In this document: piece by piece, positions 37,992-47,512 of the stretch
How positions within the stretch are numbered: position 1 is the first letter of the stretch
How the letters are laid out: each line of letters begins with the position of its first letter
Source: JAJCYL01 sp965206015
Lineage (GTDB): Bacteria > Bacteroidota > Bacteroidia > Cytophagales > Cyclobacteriaceae
Direction of reading: 5' to 3'
DNA: 64,000 nt
Assembly: GCA_965206015.1 (NCBI GenBank)
Contig: CBDBIW010000014.1
Span: forward strand, 492,001-556,000
Notes under the pieces: generated by a model
Seen by the model: only the letters and a program-made list of their open reading frames with translations
The model's database searches: none
What the model was told of the DNA's origin: nothing
Translations under genes and position numbers: made by a program

Positions 37992-38153
37992 ATGTCAGAT
38001 TGCAAAGGAAAAACAGCTCTCATAATTGGAGGGAGTAGCAGCATCGGTCGAGCTACTACAGAATTACTAATTGCTCATGGAGCAACTGCTCATACCGTCG
38101 GCAGAAGTGTCGAAAAGCCTGAGCATTTGAAGAGCTCCCTCAACAGATCCTGA
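37992..38153 (+). pseudogene. N-terminal fragment of a short-chain dehydrogenase/reductase
   Basis: MSDCKGKTALIIGGSSSIGR continuing ATTELLIAHGATAHTVGR is the NAD(P)-binding start of an SDR enzyme (G-G-S-S-x-I-G variant). It stops after 53 codons. Beyond the stop another open frame (SFYSPIGHHYGDKLKNLLAT) belongs to something else, so most of the enzyme is deleted. TetR-SDR pairs are a common arrangement. Confidence 0.6.
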
Positions 38154-38482
38154 GATCGTCTTTTTACTCACCAATTGGACATCACTACGGTGATAAGCTA
38201 AAGAATCTTTTAGCAACCATACTGTACCCCTTATTACAAATAAGCCATAGTATAAAAGGGCAAAAAAGGCAATTAACTAATTGAAAATAAGTGATTTACA
38301 CCCTAAAAAGGCGAAAAACAAAAGAGAGAACAAATGCGCAATAAGTTTTAATAATATGAGGTAAATACACGGAAAACCTGCAAAATACCCACAGAAAACA
38401 GCCCATTTTGATGGTTTTTTTGATGTATCTGACCCCATTTTTGACAATTAGGGGACAGTTAGGCTTGGTTCAGGGACGGTTT

Positions 38483-39157
38483 TCAAGAAAGTAGGGCATC
38501 CTTGAAAACATCATTTAAGTCTGAATTCTTTTTGAGAAAATTTTTTAAAAGGTTATTGATTTCGCTTAAATCTCTAGCAATATTTTTTTCTCTACCTCTA
38601 ATCAAACTTTGCGCTTCCTCAAGTCTTCTTTTAAGCTCTTCAAAAACTTTATTTTCTGTAATCGGTTTCAGTGCCCCCATTGAATCAATGGCTTGCTCTA
38701 ATATAGGAGTATATAAAATCCATTTTTCAAAAATCGTATTAAGCCTAAAAGATTTTGAATTGAAACTACTAATCTCATTGTCTAATTTCACAAGATCAGG
38801 ATTAGTATCTTCAATTACATCTTTCAATGCACTCATAATAGTATAAGGGTTGAAGTTATCCAAGTCAATATAATACGGAATTGACCGAGAGTTCCAGCTA
38901 TTTTCTTGTTCTAAATCTATTTTATTTTGATTTTTAGCATCAGAAAAATCTGAATTAATTAGAGAATCTAATGATACTTTAAATAGACCAGAAATATTTA
39001 TCAATACATCCAGAGGAGGTGAAGAAGCACCTTTTTCATAAGCACTAATTATTCCATTTTTCTTGCCTAAAATTTCTGATAAGTCGCTTTGATTCATTGA
39101 ATTTTTCTTCCTTAAGTAAACTAAGTTTTTGGGGAAACATGACAAATAGGAGCTCAT
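38483..39157 (-). CDS. Phage-type XRE repressor
   Basis: A 224-residue protein with an N-terminal helix-turn-helix (NLVYLRKKNSMNQSDLSEIL and KNGIISAYEKGASSPPLDVL, about residues 10-55) and a long, mostly helical C-terminal part with a coiled-coil look (EVFEELKRRLEEAQSLIRGR). No LexA-type autocleavage domain is evident. It is transcribed away from the next gene across an 81-base AT-rich region with repeats, as expected of a lysogeny repressor controlling the early operon. Confidence 0.8.
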   Translation of the reverse strand: MSSYLSCFPKNLVYLRKKNSMNQSDLSEILGKKNGIISAYEKGASSPPLDVLINISGLFKVSLDSLINSDFSDAKNQNKIDLEQENSWNSRSIPYYIDLDNFNPYTIMSALKDVIEDTNPDLVKLDNEISSFNSKSFRLNTIFEKWILYTPILEQAIDSMGALKPITENKVFEELKRRLEEAQSLIRGREKNIARDLSEINNLLKNFLKKNSDLNDVFKDALLS

Positions 39158-39182
39158 TTTTCTAAAATAATTTTATTAATTC

Positions 39183-39232
39183 TATTATAATTAGATATTA
39201 ATTATACTAATATTTTAATGTTATTATAATTA
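39183..39232. promoter_or_regulatory. Direct repeats, candidate repressor operators
   Basis: TATTATAATTA occurs twice (39183-39193 and 39222-39232), 39 bases apart, between the divergent repressor and Cro-like genes. The region between is almost pure A/T with further partial copies. Operator function is inferred from position. Confidence 0.45.
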
Positions 39233-39238
39233 AACTCT

Positions 39239-39505
39239 ATGAAATCTGACGGAAAAATAACGGAATTAGCAAAGTTCTTACCTCATGGTAGCAAAAAAGT
39301 GATTGCTCAGGGGGCAAATTGTTCTTACGCAACTGTAAAAAAATTCTTTGATGGAGGGAATGTGAGGTATGATAAAGGAAAGAAAATATTCCTAGCAACC
39401 CTGATATTGTATAAGGAAATAAAATCTAGGGAAATAATATCAATTCAAGATTTTATTAGCGATCAAGATGAAATAGAGGTTGCAAAACATCTACTTGATG
39501 AATAA
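39239..39505 (+). CDS. Small putative DNA-binding protein (Cro/Ner position)
   Basis: An 88-residue protein, not recognised by family. The segment KKVIAQGANCSYATVKKFFDGG reads like a helix-turn-helix. It lies divergent to the repressor and just before the transposase gene, the position of Ner/Cro in Mu-like phages. The transposase start (39498) overlaps its last codons. Confidence 0.55.
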   Translation: MKSDGKITELAKFLPHGSKKVIAQGANCSYATVKKFFDGGNVRYDKGKKIFLATLILYKEIKSREIISIQDFISDQDEIEVAKHLLDE

Positions 39506-39818
39506 GCTAATTTCATATCGTTTTTTAATAGAAAATTATAAAGTACCTAAAGGCACTATTGATTGTGGGATAAATTCTAATAGAAAAGGCAAATCCACTT
39601 CTTGGGAGAATTACAAGGATAAAATAGTCTACATTAAAGTAGACACCATTCCTTCCCCCACTCGCAAGAAATACGGCATTCTGACCACCGCAGAACAGGA
39701 AGAGCAGGAAGTTAGAAAGAGCGAACAACTCCGTGCCATTTACGACGACCAAATCAAAAAACACATCTACCACGACAGAGAAAGCCGCTCATGCCATAGC
39801 CCCACAGGAAGAGGATGA
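39498..39818 (+). pseudogene. Mu-type transposase, N-terminal fragment
   Basis: From ATG 39498: MNKLISYRFLIENYKVPKGT, then SWENYKDKIVYIKVDTIPS and RKKYGI. This resembles the start of the DDE transposase (MuA-like) of Bacteroidota Mu-like phages: a winged helix followed by a phrase with priming Thr-Ile-Pro. After about 85 residues (around 39760) the frame runs into unrelated capsid sequence. The catalytic core is missing. Confidence 0.55.
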
Positions 39819-40320
39819 GTTTTCTCCTGTGATCACGACTAGCGGAAGCGATGACGGATCAGGGCGAAAAATGCTCTCAGCAGACGACCTTCTGGAACTC
39901 AAACGGCGATTTGACGAAGCAGAAATACCGATGGACAAACGCTATGTGGTGCTAAACCCTAAACACGTTCGGCAGCTTTTAAGTGCGGATTTGAAGCTGT
40001 TTAAGGACATCTCCAATTACAAGGATGGCAAACTGTTCAGGTTTGCAGGGTTCAATAAGTTAGAGTTTACCAGACTGCCCAGGTATGACCTAAGCAATGG
40101 AACAAAGATTGCTTCTGGTGCAGCAGAATCGGCTAATGACACCTATTGCTCTATTGCCTTTCACGGGCCGGAAGTCATGAAGGCAGACGGCAGCACGTTC
40201 ATCTATGCAGATGAAAACAATCCCGAACAGAGGGGAACCATCGTAGGCTTTGACAAACGGTTTATCAGTATGCCAATAAGAAACAAGGGCATCGGAGCAA
40301 TCATTTCAGATGCCGTGTAA
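39733..40320 (+). pseudogene. Phage capsid protein, C-terminal fragment
   Basis: From about 39775 the frame encodes LLELKRRFDEAEIPMDKRYV and VLNPKHVRQLLSADLKLFKD through GTIVGFDKRFISMPIRNKG, the C-terminal half of a major capsid protein with a P22-coat-like layout. It is a different sequence type from the capsid at 61486-62412. The first 12 or so residues are transposase DNA read in another frame. A terminator follows. Confidence 0.6.
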
Positions 40321-40355
40321 ACACCGGAAAAATAGTATTTATCCAGCAGTTAAAG

Positions 40356-40381
40356 GGTGGTTCTTTCGGATCACCTTTTTT
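40356..40381 (+). terminator. Rho-independent terminator after the capsid fragment
   Basis: Stem GGTGGTTC and GGATCACC (8 pairs, two of them G-U), loop TTTC, then six T. It closes the deleted prophage. Confidence 0.6.
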
Positions 40382-40860
40382 GTTGGGATAGCTAAAACTT
40401 ATTGCCCTTTTGAATTGCGGAACTTTGAACGATCGTATTTTACACTTTTGATCCTATGAAATGCGGTTTACAGTCAGTTAATTTTAAGTTATTCAAGATA
40501 ATTTCGTAACCTTCAATAAGATTGTTCATTATATTTAACTGGTTGATGTTCAATTAAATATACGATTTTTATATCACATGAGCAATCTTTTTTCTAAATG
40601 CACAACAGGTAGTATACTATTATTTTATCATGATATGACCGAGAGTTAACTACAGTTCTAACACGAAACTATGGCAGGTGAACGAGCCCGTATTTATAGA
40701 GGAAGATTCTTTTCTTAGTTGATTTTTTAACGGAATCTTTAAAAAAATCCAGTTTCAGTAACAAATAATTCTGTTTTATAAAATAAATACAATTGGAACT
40801 GGGGTAATTTCCGGTAAAGCTTACTCTTATCTCTTTAGCAGGACCTTAAAAATATTCAAA
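40382..40860. other. Gap of 479 bases without a gene
   Basis: AT-rich, with stops in all frames. No repeats or insertion-sequence ends were seen, and no convincing promoter for the FecR gene. The ECF sigma factor gene that usually precedes fecR is absent here. Confidence 0.5.
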
Positions 40861-41970
40861 GTGGAGCATAAGCATATTAGGGAATATAGTGTACGAAGAT
40901 TATTGAGAAATCCTGACTTTGTTCAATGGGTTCAAGGTAATAGGGCATCAAGATCCGATTATTGGCTCAATCTTATGAATTCGGATTTGGGGATTAAGCA
41001 AAATATTCAGGAAGCCATTCACATAATTCGATCTGTTCAATCGATCTGTTCAATTGTTCAATGTAAGGAAGTTATTGGCTTGGATGAAAAGGAGTCTAAA
41101 GAATCCCTTCATTCAATATTGAATGAAACCCGGGTAAGATTACCTACAAGTACTGTTTCTGGATCAGAAATAGCGTACACGACTTCAAATTTTCTTTCTC
41201 GACACAGATTATATTGGATTGCTGCGACCACCTCTATTTTTATGTGCATTGCTATTTATTTCTATTTAGGCAATAAGCCAAATCAATATATAACTAACAA
41301 TCAAGAGTTTGATAGTCAGGAGTCTGAGTTGATCACCAGGATTGTTTCAAAAGGGGAGAAGTTGAATCTGAAATTACCTGACGGATCTCAGATTAAGATC
41401 AATTCAAAAGGGAAAATCAGATTTCCAAAACAGTTTGGACCAAAAGAGAGGAGAATTTACCTGGAAGGTGAAGCATTTGTCAATGTTGTTGAATTTAGAT
41501 CCAGACCATTCATAATTGAAACCTCATCCGTGCAGGTAAAAGTGCTGGGGACGTCTTTCAACATTGTAAACGATATTGATAACAACTTGGTGGAAGTTGC
41601 TCTGGTGGAAGGGAAATTGATTGCTGGTAATGATAATGGTATGACCGCAACTCTTCAGCCGCTTGAATTAGCGAGATTTCAAAACAACAAAGTATTTAAA
41701 GAAAACTTTGATCCAAGCAAGGTCACAGCCTGGGTAGACGAAATTATATTTTTCGAAAGTTCTTCTTCTAAGGAAGTTGTGGAGATCTTGGAAAATTGGT
41801 ATGGTGTAAAATTTATAATGGGAAGTGATCAGGAGTTGTTCAAGGGTAGATATAATGGAAGATATGAAAAAGCATCATTGAGAAACGTTCTTACAGGTAT
41901 TTCCTATGCTTTTGATTTCGAATTTGATATTAAAGATAATAAAGTCTTTTTACGAAACATAAATAGATAA
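40861..41970 (+). CDS. FecR-family anti-sigma factor
   Basis: A 369-residue inner-membrane regulator. A cytoplasmic sigma-binding part of about 115 residues is followed by a membrane segment (about 118-137, LYWIAATTSIFMCIAIYFYL), the FecR domain (VSKGEKLNLKLPDGSQIKIN, GEAFVNVVEFRSRPFIIETS) and the C-terminal DUF4974 domain. The start is GTG at 40861, the only plausible one upstream of the first conserved block. It precedes a SusC gene with a matching STN domain, separated by a terminator. No sigma gene lies directly upstream. Confidence 0.87.
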   Translation: MEHKHIREYSVRRLLRNPDFVQWVQGNRASRSDYWLNLMNSDLGIKQNIQEAIHIIRSVQSICSIVQCKEVIGLDEKESKESLHSILNETRVRLPTSTVSGSEIAYTTSNFLSRHRLYWIAATTSIFMCIAIYFYLGNKPNQYITNNQEFDSQESELITRIVSKGEKLNLKLPDGSQIKINSKGKIRFPKQFGPKERRIYLEGEAFVNVVEFRSRPFIIETSSVQVKVLGTSFNIVNDIDNNLVEVALVEGKLIAGNDNGMTATLQPLELARFQNNKVFKENFDPSKVTAWVDEIIFFESSSSKEVVEILENWYGVKFIMGSDQELFKGRYNGRYEKASLRNVLTGISYAFDFEFDIKDNKVFLRNINR

Positions 41971-42007
41971 AATATGAAAGAAATATGAAAGAATGAGATA
42001 CTCGCTA

Positions 42008-42040
42008 AAAACAGGCCCGCTAGGCGGACCTGTTTTCAAA
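42008..42040 (+). terminator. Strong hairpin terminator between fecR and susC
   Basis: Arms AAAACAGGCCCGC and GGCGGACCTGTTTT form a 12 to 13 pair stem with one mismatch and a 3-base loop (TAG), flanked by A and T. It separates regulator from transporter so the SusC operon needs its own promoter. Confidence 0.7.
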
Positions 42041-42120
42041 ACTTAATTTAACTCACGAGCTCTAGGCTTGAAACTTATTGAGCTAATGAGTTAGCATGTA
42101 TTATATAAACACACAAAAAT

Positions 42121-45100
42121 ATGATTTTAAATATGATTTTAAGTATACTCAAGCAATTGTTGCTTATGTCTAGATATGCATTTTACGGTCTTATTATTCA
42201 GTGTACAACACTCAATGTATTGTGGGCTGAATCTGGTAAAGCACAACAAAAGAGTGTTAGTGAGATTTATGTTACAATTAATTGGAACTCAACCACTCTT
42301 ACCGACGCAATAGGAGAACTGGAACAGCAAACTGACCTGTTCTTTACTTTCAGTTCTGAAGTTGCAAAATCTTCTATTGTGACCTTGAAGAAGAAAAATA
42401 AATCTCTCAAAATAATACTGGAAGATTTGTCAAAATCATTAAGGGTCGGTTTTAAAAGGGTGAATGAGAACATTCACATATCCAAATTAAACGGTCAAAC
42501 ACCAATTAAAGAATTGATTGATTCCATTGACCAAACAATAAGTGGTACAGTAACTGATGAAAATGGGAACAGGTTGCCTGGTGCAAGCGTGATTGCAAAA
42601 GGTACTACGGTAGGTACTATAACCGATATCAATGGCAGCTATAACTTATCAGTGGATGACGACGTACAGACGCTGGTTTTTAGCTACATAGGATATCTAC
42701 AGGAAGAAGTTACCATAAATGGAAGGTCTGTGATTGATATTTCAATGACCGCTGACGTTTCCCAATTAGAGGAGGTAGTGGTCATAGGCTATGGCACACA
42801 GAAAAAAGCAAGTCTAACATCGGCTGTGGTTTCAGTGGAGGCTGAGGACATTAGATCGATTCCGACTTCTCAATTATCTAATAGTTTAGCCGGTCGTCTT
42901 CCTGGTGTTCAAATCATTGGTAATTCGGGGTTAGTTGGTGCTAATTCAAGTATTAACATCAGGGGAACCGGTACAGAACCATTGTATGTGATAGATAATA
43001 TTATATCTGACAAATCTCAATTTGATGTGCTAGACCCAAATGAAGTAGAGACCATAACGGTATTAAAAGATGCTGCTGCAGCAGCTATTTATGGAGCGCG
43101 GGCATCTGGTGGTGTAGTTGTAGTTACAACAAGAACGGGAACCCCGGGTAAAGTTGTATTCAATTATAGCAACGTGTTCACGACTAATTCATTGACTGAA
43201 CCATTACAGGAATATACTGCCGAAGAAGAATTGACTTTTATGAATAATGTGGCGACACATAGAAATATGGCAAGTCCCAATCCAGATCCTGATTTTACTG
43301 TTCCGTTTGACAATGCTGCATTGGCGTTTGCAAGGAATATTGATTACGGAACCGTTAATGACGAGATTTGGCAAAGCCCCAGTTCCCAGCAGCACAATTT
43401 AAGTGTGGGGGGGGGTCTGAAAGGGTTAGCTACTTCTTTTCTACCGGCTTTAACCAAGCCAGAGGATCATACGAAAACACGAATTTTGATCGCTACAATA
43501 TACGAGCAAAGGTTAGTGCTAAAATCACTGATAATATTACTCTTTCAACTAACATAAGTGGCAACAGACGAGTTACTGACAGATTTTTTTGGCCCTTTGA
43601 TGGCGATAATGGTGAAGGTTTTGAAATCTCGGATTTTTACCGTGCAACCTTTAATCTATCGAGATTGTACCCTTTCTACTCAAGACTCGATGGTACACCC
43701 AGTTCGAGCAACGACCCGGATGCCGTTCCAGTTGTTCAACCCGGATGGGGCTTTAATCCTGCAGAAGTCGTGAATAATGACGCTTATAGAAAAATTATCT
43801 ATAATACTTTCAATGGTATCATCAACCTTGATGTCGAGATTCCACAAATAGAGGGGTTGTCAGTAAACTTTCAGGGCAACTACAGACAGGATGTGAGGAA
43901 TCAAAAGAATTTTGTTTTGTTCAATAGAAGCCTTAGAGTGCAAACTGCTGGTAAAACCGGCATTGATGCCATTACGCTGACACCATTAGTAACTGATGGT
44001 AGTCAGGATGTTGTAAACAATCTCCGTTTTTCATTTCCTGAAGTTAATGAGGCTTTTGGGTTAGATGAAAGATACCAAATCAATGGTTTTGTGAAATACA
44101 ACAAAACATTCGGGGATCATAGCTTAAATGCACTGTTGGGCTTTGAGCAGGCTGAGCGTGATGTAAAGAATATTTCTGGTTCAGCGGGCGACTTAGTATC
44201 TACTAACATAGATCAAATATTGTCTGCTAGCCAAAGTACCGACAGAAGGAATTTCACCGGAGGAGAATTTAAGGAGTCTAGACTTTCACAACTAGGTCGA
44301 ATTAATTACGCATATGCGGATAAGTACTTAGCTGAATTTTCTTTTAGAAATGATGGTTCTTTCAAATTTCCTGCTGGAAATAGATTCGGATTCTTCCCTT
44401 CCTTATCTCTGGGCTGGAGAATTTCGGAGGAGAATTTCTTCAACGTTGGTCTTATCAACAACTTGAAAGTTAGGGCATCAAGAGGAAGCACTGGATTTGA
44501 CGGAAATAGTGGCAGGCCGATAGCACCATTTCAGTTTCAATCCAATTTTGAAAGAGGATCGTCATATGTATTTGCTGGAGGCTTAGAAGATGGAATTAGA
44601 CCACAGAATGTAATTTCTAATCCAGATATTACCTGGGAAACCCATACGACTTTAAATGCGGGTATTGACGTTGCAATTTTGGAGAATCAACTTGATTTCA
44701 CATTTGATGTTTTTAGAAACAACATCGAAGATGTACTGGCTCCGCCGAATGCAACTGTTCCAGGAACATTCGGTTCAGAATTACCCTCAACCAATATTGC
44801 AGAAAGAAAAATTTCCGGCTATGAATTTGCAATAAATTATCGCAGGAGAGTTGGTGCAATTTCCTATTCAGCGGGTATCAATATGGGCTTTGCCAAAGAT
44901 GAGTGGATTGCCTATCCTGAAGCCCAGGATATACCGGATTTTAGAAGCAGAATAGGAAGAACAAATAGGAGGATCATAGGATTTATTTCACAGGGTATTA
45001 TCAGGGACCAATCTGTTGCTGATAATTTACCAAGTGATTTTACTCAATTCGGAAGAAGACCACAGGTAGGCGAATTACTATTTGAAGATATCAGGGGATC

Positions 45101-45677
45101 AGATTTCTCAGAAGGTCCTGATGGTAAGGTAGATAATGCTGACGTAACGATTCTTTCTGAAAATACCACACCTAGGATAAACTATGGTCTAAGAGGAAAT
45201 GTGAGTTGGAAAGGTATTACTGTTGATGTTCTTTTCCAGGGTGTAGGTGCATATGATAGATATGTCTCCACACGAAATACAAGAAGCGAAACTAGTACAA
45301 ACCCCAGTAACAATGGAGGTGTTTTTCAGCAGGCGAGACCATACTTCGAATTATGGACAGATTCATGGTCTGCAAGCAATCCTGACGGGAAGTATCCGCG
45401 GGCTGAAAACAACTGGAATCACGTTGAAAACGGACATGGTGCTTCCACATTTTGGCGTAGAAACGGTGCATATTTAAGGTTAAAAAACCTTAATATAAGT
45501 TACCGGATTCCAGCTTCTATTACTGAAAAATTTGGAATCACTAACTTCAGCCTTTTCGTCAATGGCACCAACTTATTTATAATATCCGGATTTGATGAGT
45601 ACGATCCTGAGCAAGCAACGCTGGATTCCTACCCAATATTTAAAACTTATTCCGGTGGTATTAATTTCTCATTTTAA
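42121..45677 (+). CDS. SusC/RagA TonB-dependent receptor, split by a frameshift at a poly-G tract
   Basis: Outer-membrane glycan importer. The first frame (42121-43557) holds a signal peptide, STN domain (DAIGELEQQTDLFFTFSSEV), beta-sandwich (VTDENGNRLPGASVIAKGT), plug (VIGYGTQKKASLTSAVVSVE, LKDAAAAAIYGARASGG) and barrel start up to HNLSVGGG. The barrel continues in another frame (SERVSYFFSTGFNQARGSYE) to the end at 45677, about 1190 residues in all. The shift lies in a run of nine G (43407-43415); ten would keep the frame. The stop shares a base with the SusD start. This may be a phase-off state, a recent mutation or a read error. Confidence 0.88.
43407..43415 (+). repeat. Poly-G tract (nine G) inside susC
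   Basis: A run of nine G within the codons for the conserved V-G-G-G-S-E segment at the first barrel strand. With nine G the reading frame fails 48 codons later; with ten the receptor is continuous. Runs like this are prone to slipped-strand errors in cells and to miscounting in sequencing. Confidence 0.85.
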
Positions 45678-47425
45678 TGAAAGGAAAAATGAAAAAATTT
45701 AGCATACAATCAATTATAGGATCAATTATTCTTATAATGTCAATTAGCTGTGAGGATGTACTTGACGTAGAAAACCTAGGTGCTTTTGATCCTTCAGCAA
45801 CCTGGAGCGATCCGCAGTTAGCTAATGCATATTTAGTTAACCTTTATAGCGATGTAATGCCAAATGGCTGGCCTACCGGTTCTGGTGCTATTAATAGTGG
45901 TCTGGCGGCCGATGAGACAGTTGGAGTTTTCGGTCCAGATGCGATCACTGAAATTGTGCACCCATGGGCAGGTTCATTTGATGATCTATATCAGAACATT
46001 AGAAGAATCAATACATTGCTAACTGAAATAGATGGTGGTACACTTGAGCCAGAAGTTAGAGATGAAATCGTTGGTCAAGCTCATTTTTTAAGAGCTTGGA
46101 GCTATTTTAATTTACTTAGGATTTACGGTGGTGTACCCCTGTTGACAGATCCGCAGGGTATTGATGACAATCTTGAAATTGCCAGGGCATCATCTTCGGA
46201 AGTATTTGATACTGTAATTTCAGATATAGACGAGACCATTGACCTGTTGGATGGACAGAAGTTTGTAGGTGATGACTATGGGCGTATTGGAATGGCAAGT
46301 GCAATGGCCTTTAAAGGACGAGTCGCGCTTTATAAAGCCAGCCCTCTCTTTAATCCAAATTCACCCTATTCGAACCAATTTTGGGCAGATGCACTTACTG
46401 CCACTGAAACAGCGGTAACTCAATTGGAATCAATGGGTTTTGCACTAAGTGATAACTATGCTGATATTTGGTCGGCAGATGATGAAGGGGGTAAAGAGGC
46501 TGTATTATCAGTGGTTTTTACAGATCCAGATCGTTCTAACGGCAGACGGGAGGATAGGGTTCGGCCCCTTACACAATCGAAGAATGCGACGGGGGGTGAT
46601 CAGCCTACTTGGAAACATGTATCAGCCTATCCTATGGCAGACGGTTTTGCACCAGGTAGTTCTCCTACATACAACTTTGATTTACAGACTTATTGGCAAA
46701 ATAGGGACCCTAGGTTTTATACCAATGTGGTCTATAACGGAGCTATTTTTGAATTGAGTGGCATCACTGGCCGGCGTCAATATACGGATGAAGTTCTTGC
46801 TGACAGCCAGGACAGCTTTGGAGCAAGCGCACAGTTTAACAGGACAGGTTTTTATACCAGAAAAGGCTTGCAAGAAGAATTAATAGTGGAGCAAGTAGGG
46901 CTTAACGATATAGACTGGATTGAAATCCGATTTGCTGAGGTACTGCTGAATTTTGCCGAGGCCGCAAATGAAAACGGCAGGACCGACGATGCTATTCAGG
47001 TTCTTAAAGACATTCGTAAGAGGGCCGGAATTGAATCGGGGGTTGGAAATGACTTCGGTTTGACTGGAGTAACTTCCAGAGAGGCTGTCAGGGATGCCAT
47101 TATGAATGAGCGGTATCTTGAGTTTGCCTATGAGGGCAAAAGATTTTGGGATTTAAAAAGATGGCGCTTACTCGAAACATTGGATGGCGAAACTGAAGAG
47201 GGCTTGTTATCGAAATTAACAAGTGGTCTTGACCCTAATAAGGGTGATTTTGATTACTTACCAGAGGATTTCACTTATGAAGTTGTTCCAATTTTTGGTG
47301 ATGTCATAGATCATATTGTTCCAGAGAGCTACTATTTTGCTCCTATTCCATTAGATCAGTTGCAGAGGAATTCGCTTTTGGAGCAAAATATCGATTGGGG
47401 TGGATCCTTCGATCCCACATTATAG
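45677..47425 (+). CDS. SusD/RagB family surface glycan-binding lipoprotein
   Basis: A 582-residue partner of SusC forming the lid of the outer-membrane glycan importer. Lipoprotein signal IIGSIILIMSISCEDVL with Cys at about residue 25, then the SusD fold of tetratricopeptide-like helices (IVGQAHFLRAWSYFNLLRIY, GGVPLLTD) and the conserved C-terminal signature (RYLEFAYEGKRFWDLKRW, YFAPIPLDQLQRN). The start overlaps the SusC stop (TAATG), so translation is coupled; the frameshift upstream could lower its expression. Confidence 0.92.
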   Translation: MKGKMKKFSIQSIIGSIILIMSISCEDVLDVENLGAFDPSATWSDPQLANAYLVNLYSDVMPNGWPTGSGAINSGLAADETVGVFGPDAITEIVHPWAGSFDDLYQNIRRINTLLTEIDGGTLEPEVRDEIVGQAHFLRAWSYFNLLRIYGGVPLLTDPQGIDDNLEIARASSSEVFDTVISDIDETIDLLDGQKFVGDDYGRIGMASAMAFKGRVALYKASPLFNPNSPYSNQFWADALTATETAVTQLESMGFALSDNYADIWSADDEGGKEAVLSVVFTDPDRSNGRREDRVRPLTQSKNATGGDQPTWKHVSAYPMADGFAPGSSPTYNFDLQTYWQNRDPRFYTNVVYNGAIFELSGITGRRQYTDEVLADSQDSFGASAQFNRTGFYTRKGLQEELIVEQVGLNDIDWIEIRFAEVLLNFAEAANENGRTDDAIQVLKDIRKRAGIESGVGNDFGLTGVTSREAVRDAIMNERYLEFAYEGKRFWDLKRWRLLETLDGETEEGLLSKLTSGLDPNKGDFDYLPEDFTYEVVPIFGDVIDHIVPESYYFAPIPLDQLQRNSLLEQNIDWGGSFDPTL

Positions 47426-47464
47426 TCAAGATCCAAATGAATTTCTCACAAATAAATTTGTATA

Positions 47465-47500
47465 GTGAGGCCATTTCTGTCAAGAATGGCCTCACTGTTT
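47465..47500 (+). terminator. Rho-independent terminator after susD
   Basis: Perfect 11-base stem GTGAGGCCATT (47465-47475) and AATGGCCTCAC (47485-47495) with a 9-base loop, followed by TGTTTT. It overlaps a possible GTG start of the next frame, which argues that the next gene really begins at the ATG at 47513. Confidence 0.75.
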
Positions 47501-47512
47501 TACATACCGGAT

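Larger units (their letters stand above)
38222..40381 (+). mobile_element. Deleted Mu-like prophage (left end plus capsid fragment)
   Basis: The order is a divergent repressor, a small Cro/Ner-like gene, a transposase N-terminus, then by deletion the end of a capsid gene and a terminator. Between 38254 and 38312 the motif AAAAGGC-like occurs three times (AAAAGGGC, AAAAAAGGC, TAAAAAGGC), which could be transposase-binding sites of the left end. Both outer borders are estimates. Confidence 0.55.

Noticed and set aside
38254..38312. CRISPR-like short repeats
   Set aside because: Three loose copies of an 8-base motif at uneven spacing are not a CRISPR array; transposase sites are more likely.
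42267..42473. Minus-strand open frame inside susC
   Set aside because: Antisense shadow of the STN domain; no start context and no recognisable protein.
47465..47512. GTG at 47465 as start of the FG-GAP protein
   Set aside because: It lies inside a terminator stem and would put 16 non-signal residues before a good signal peptide; ATG 47513 is better.
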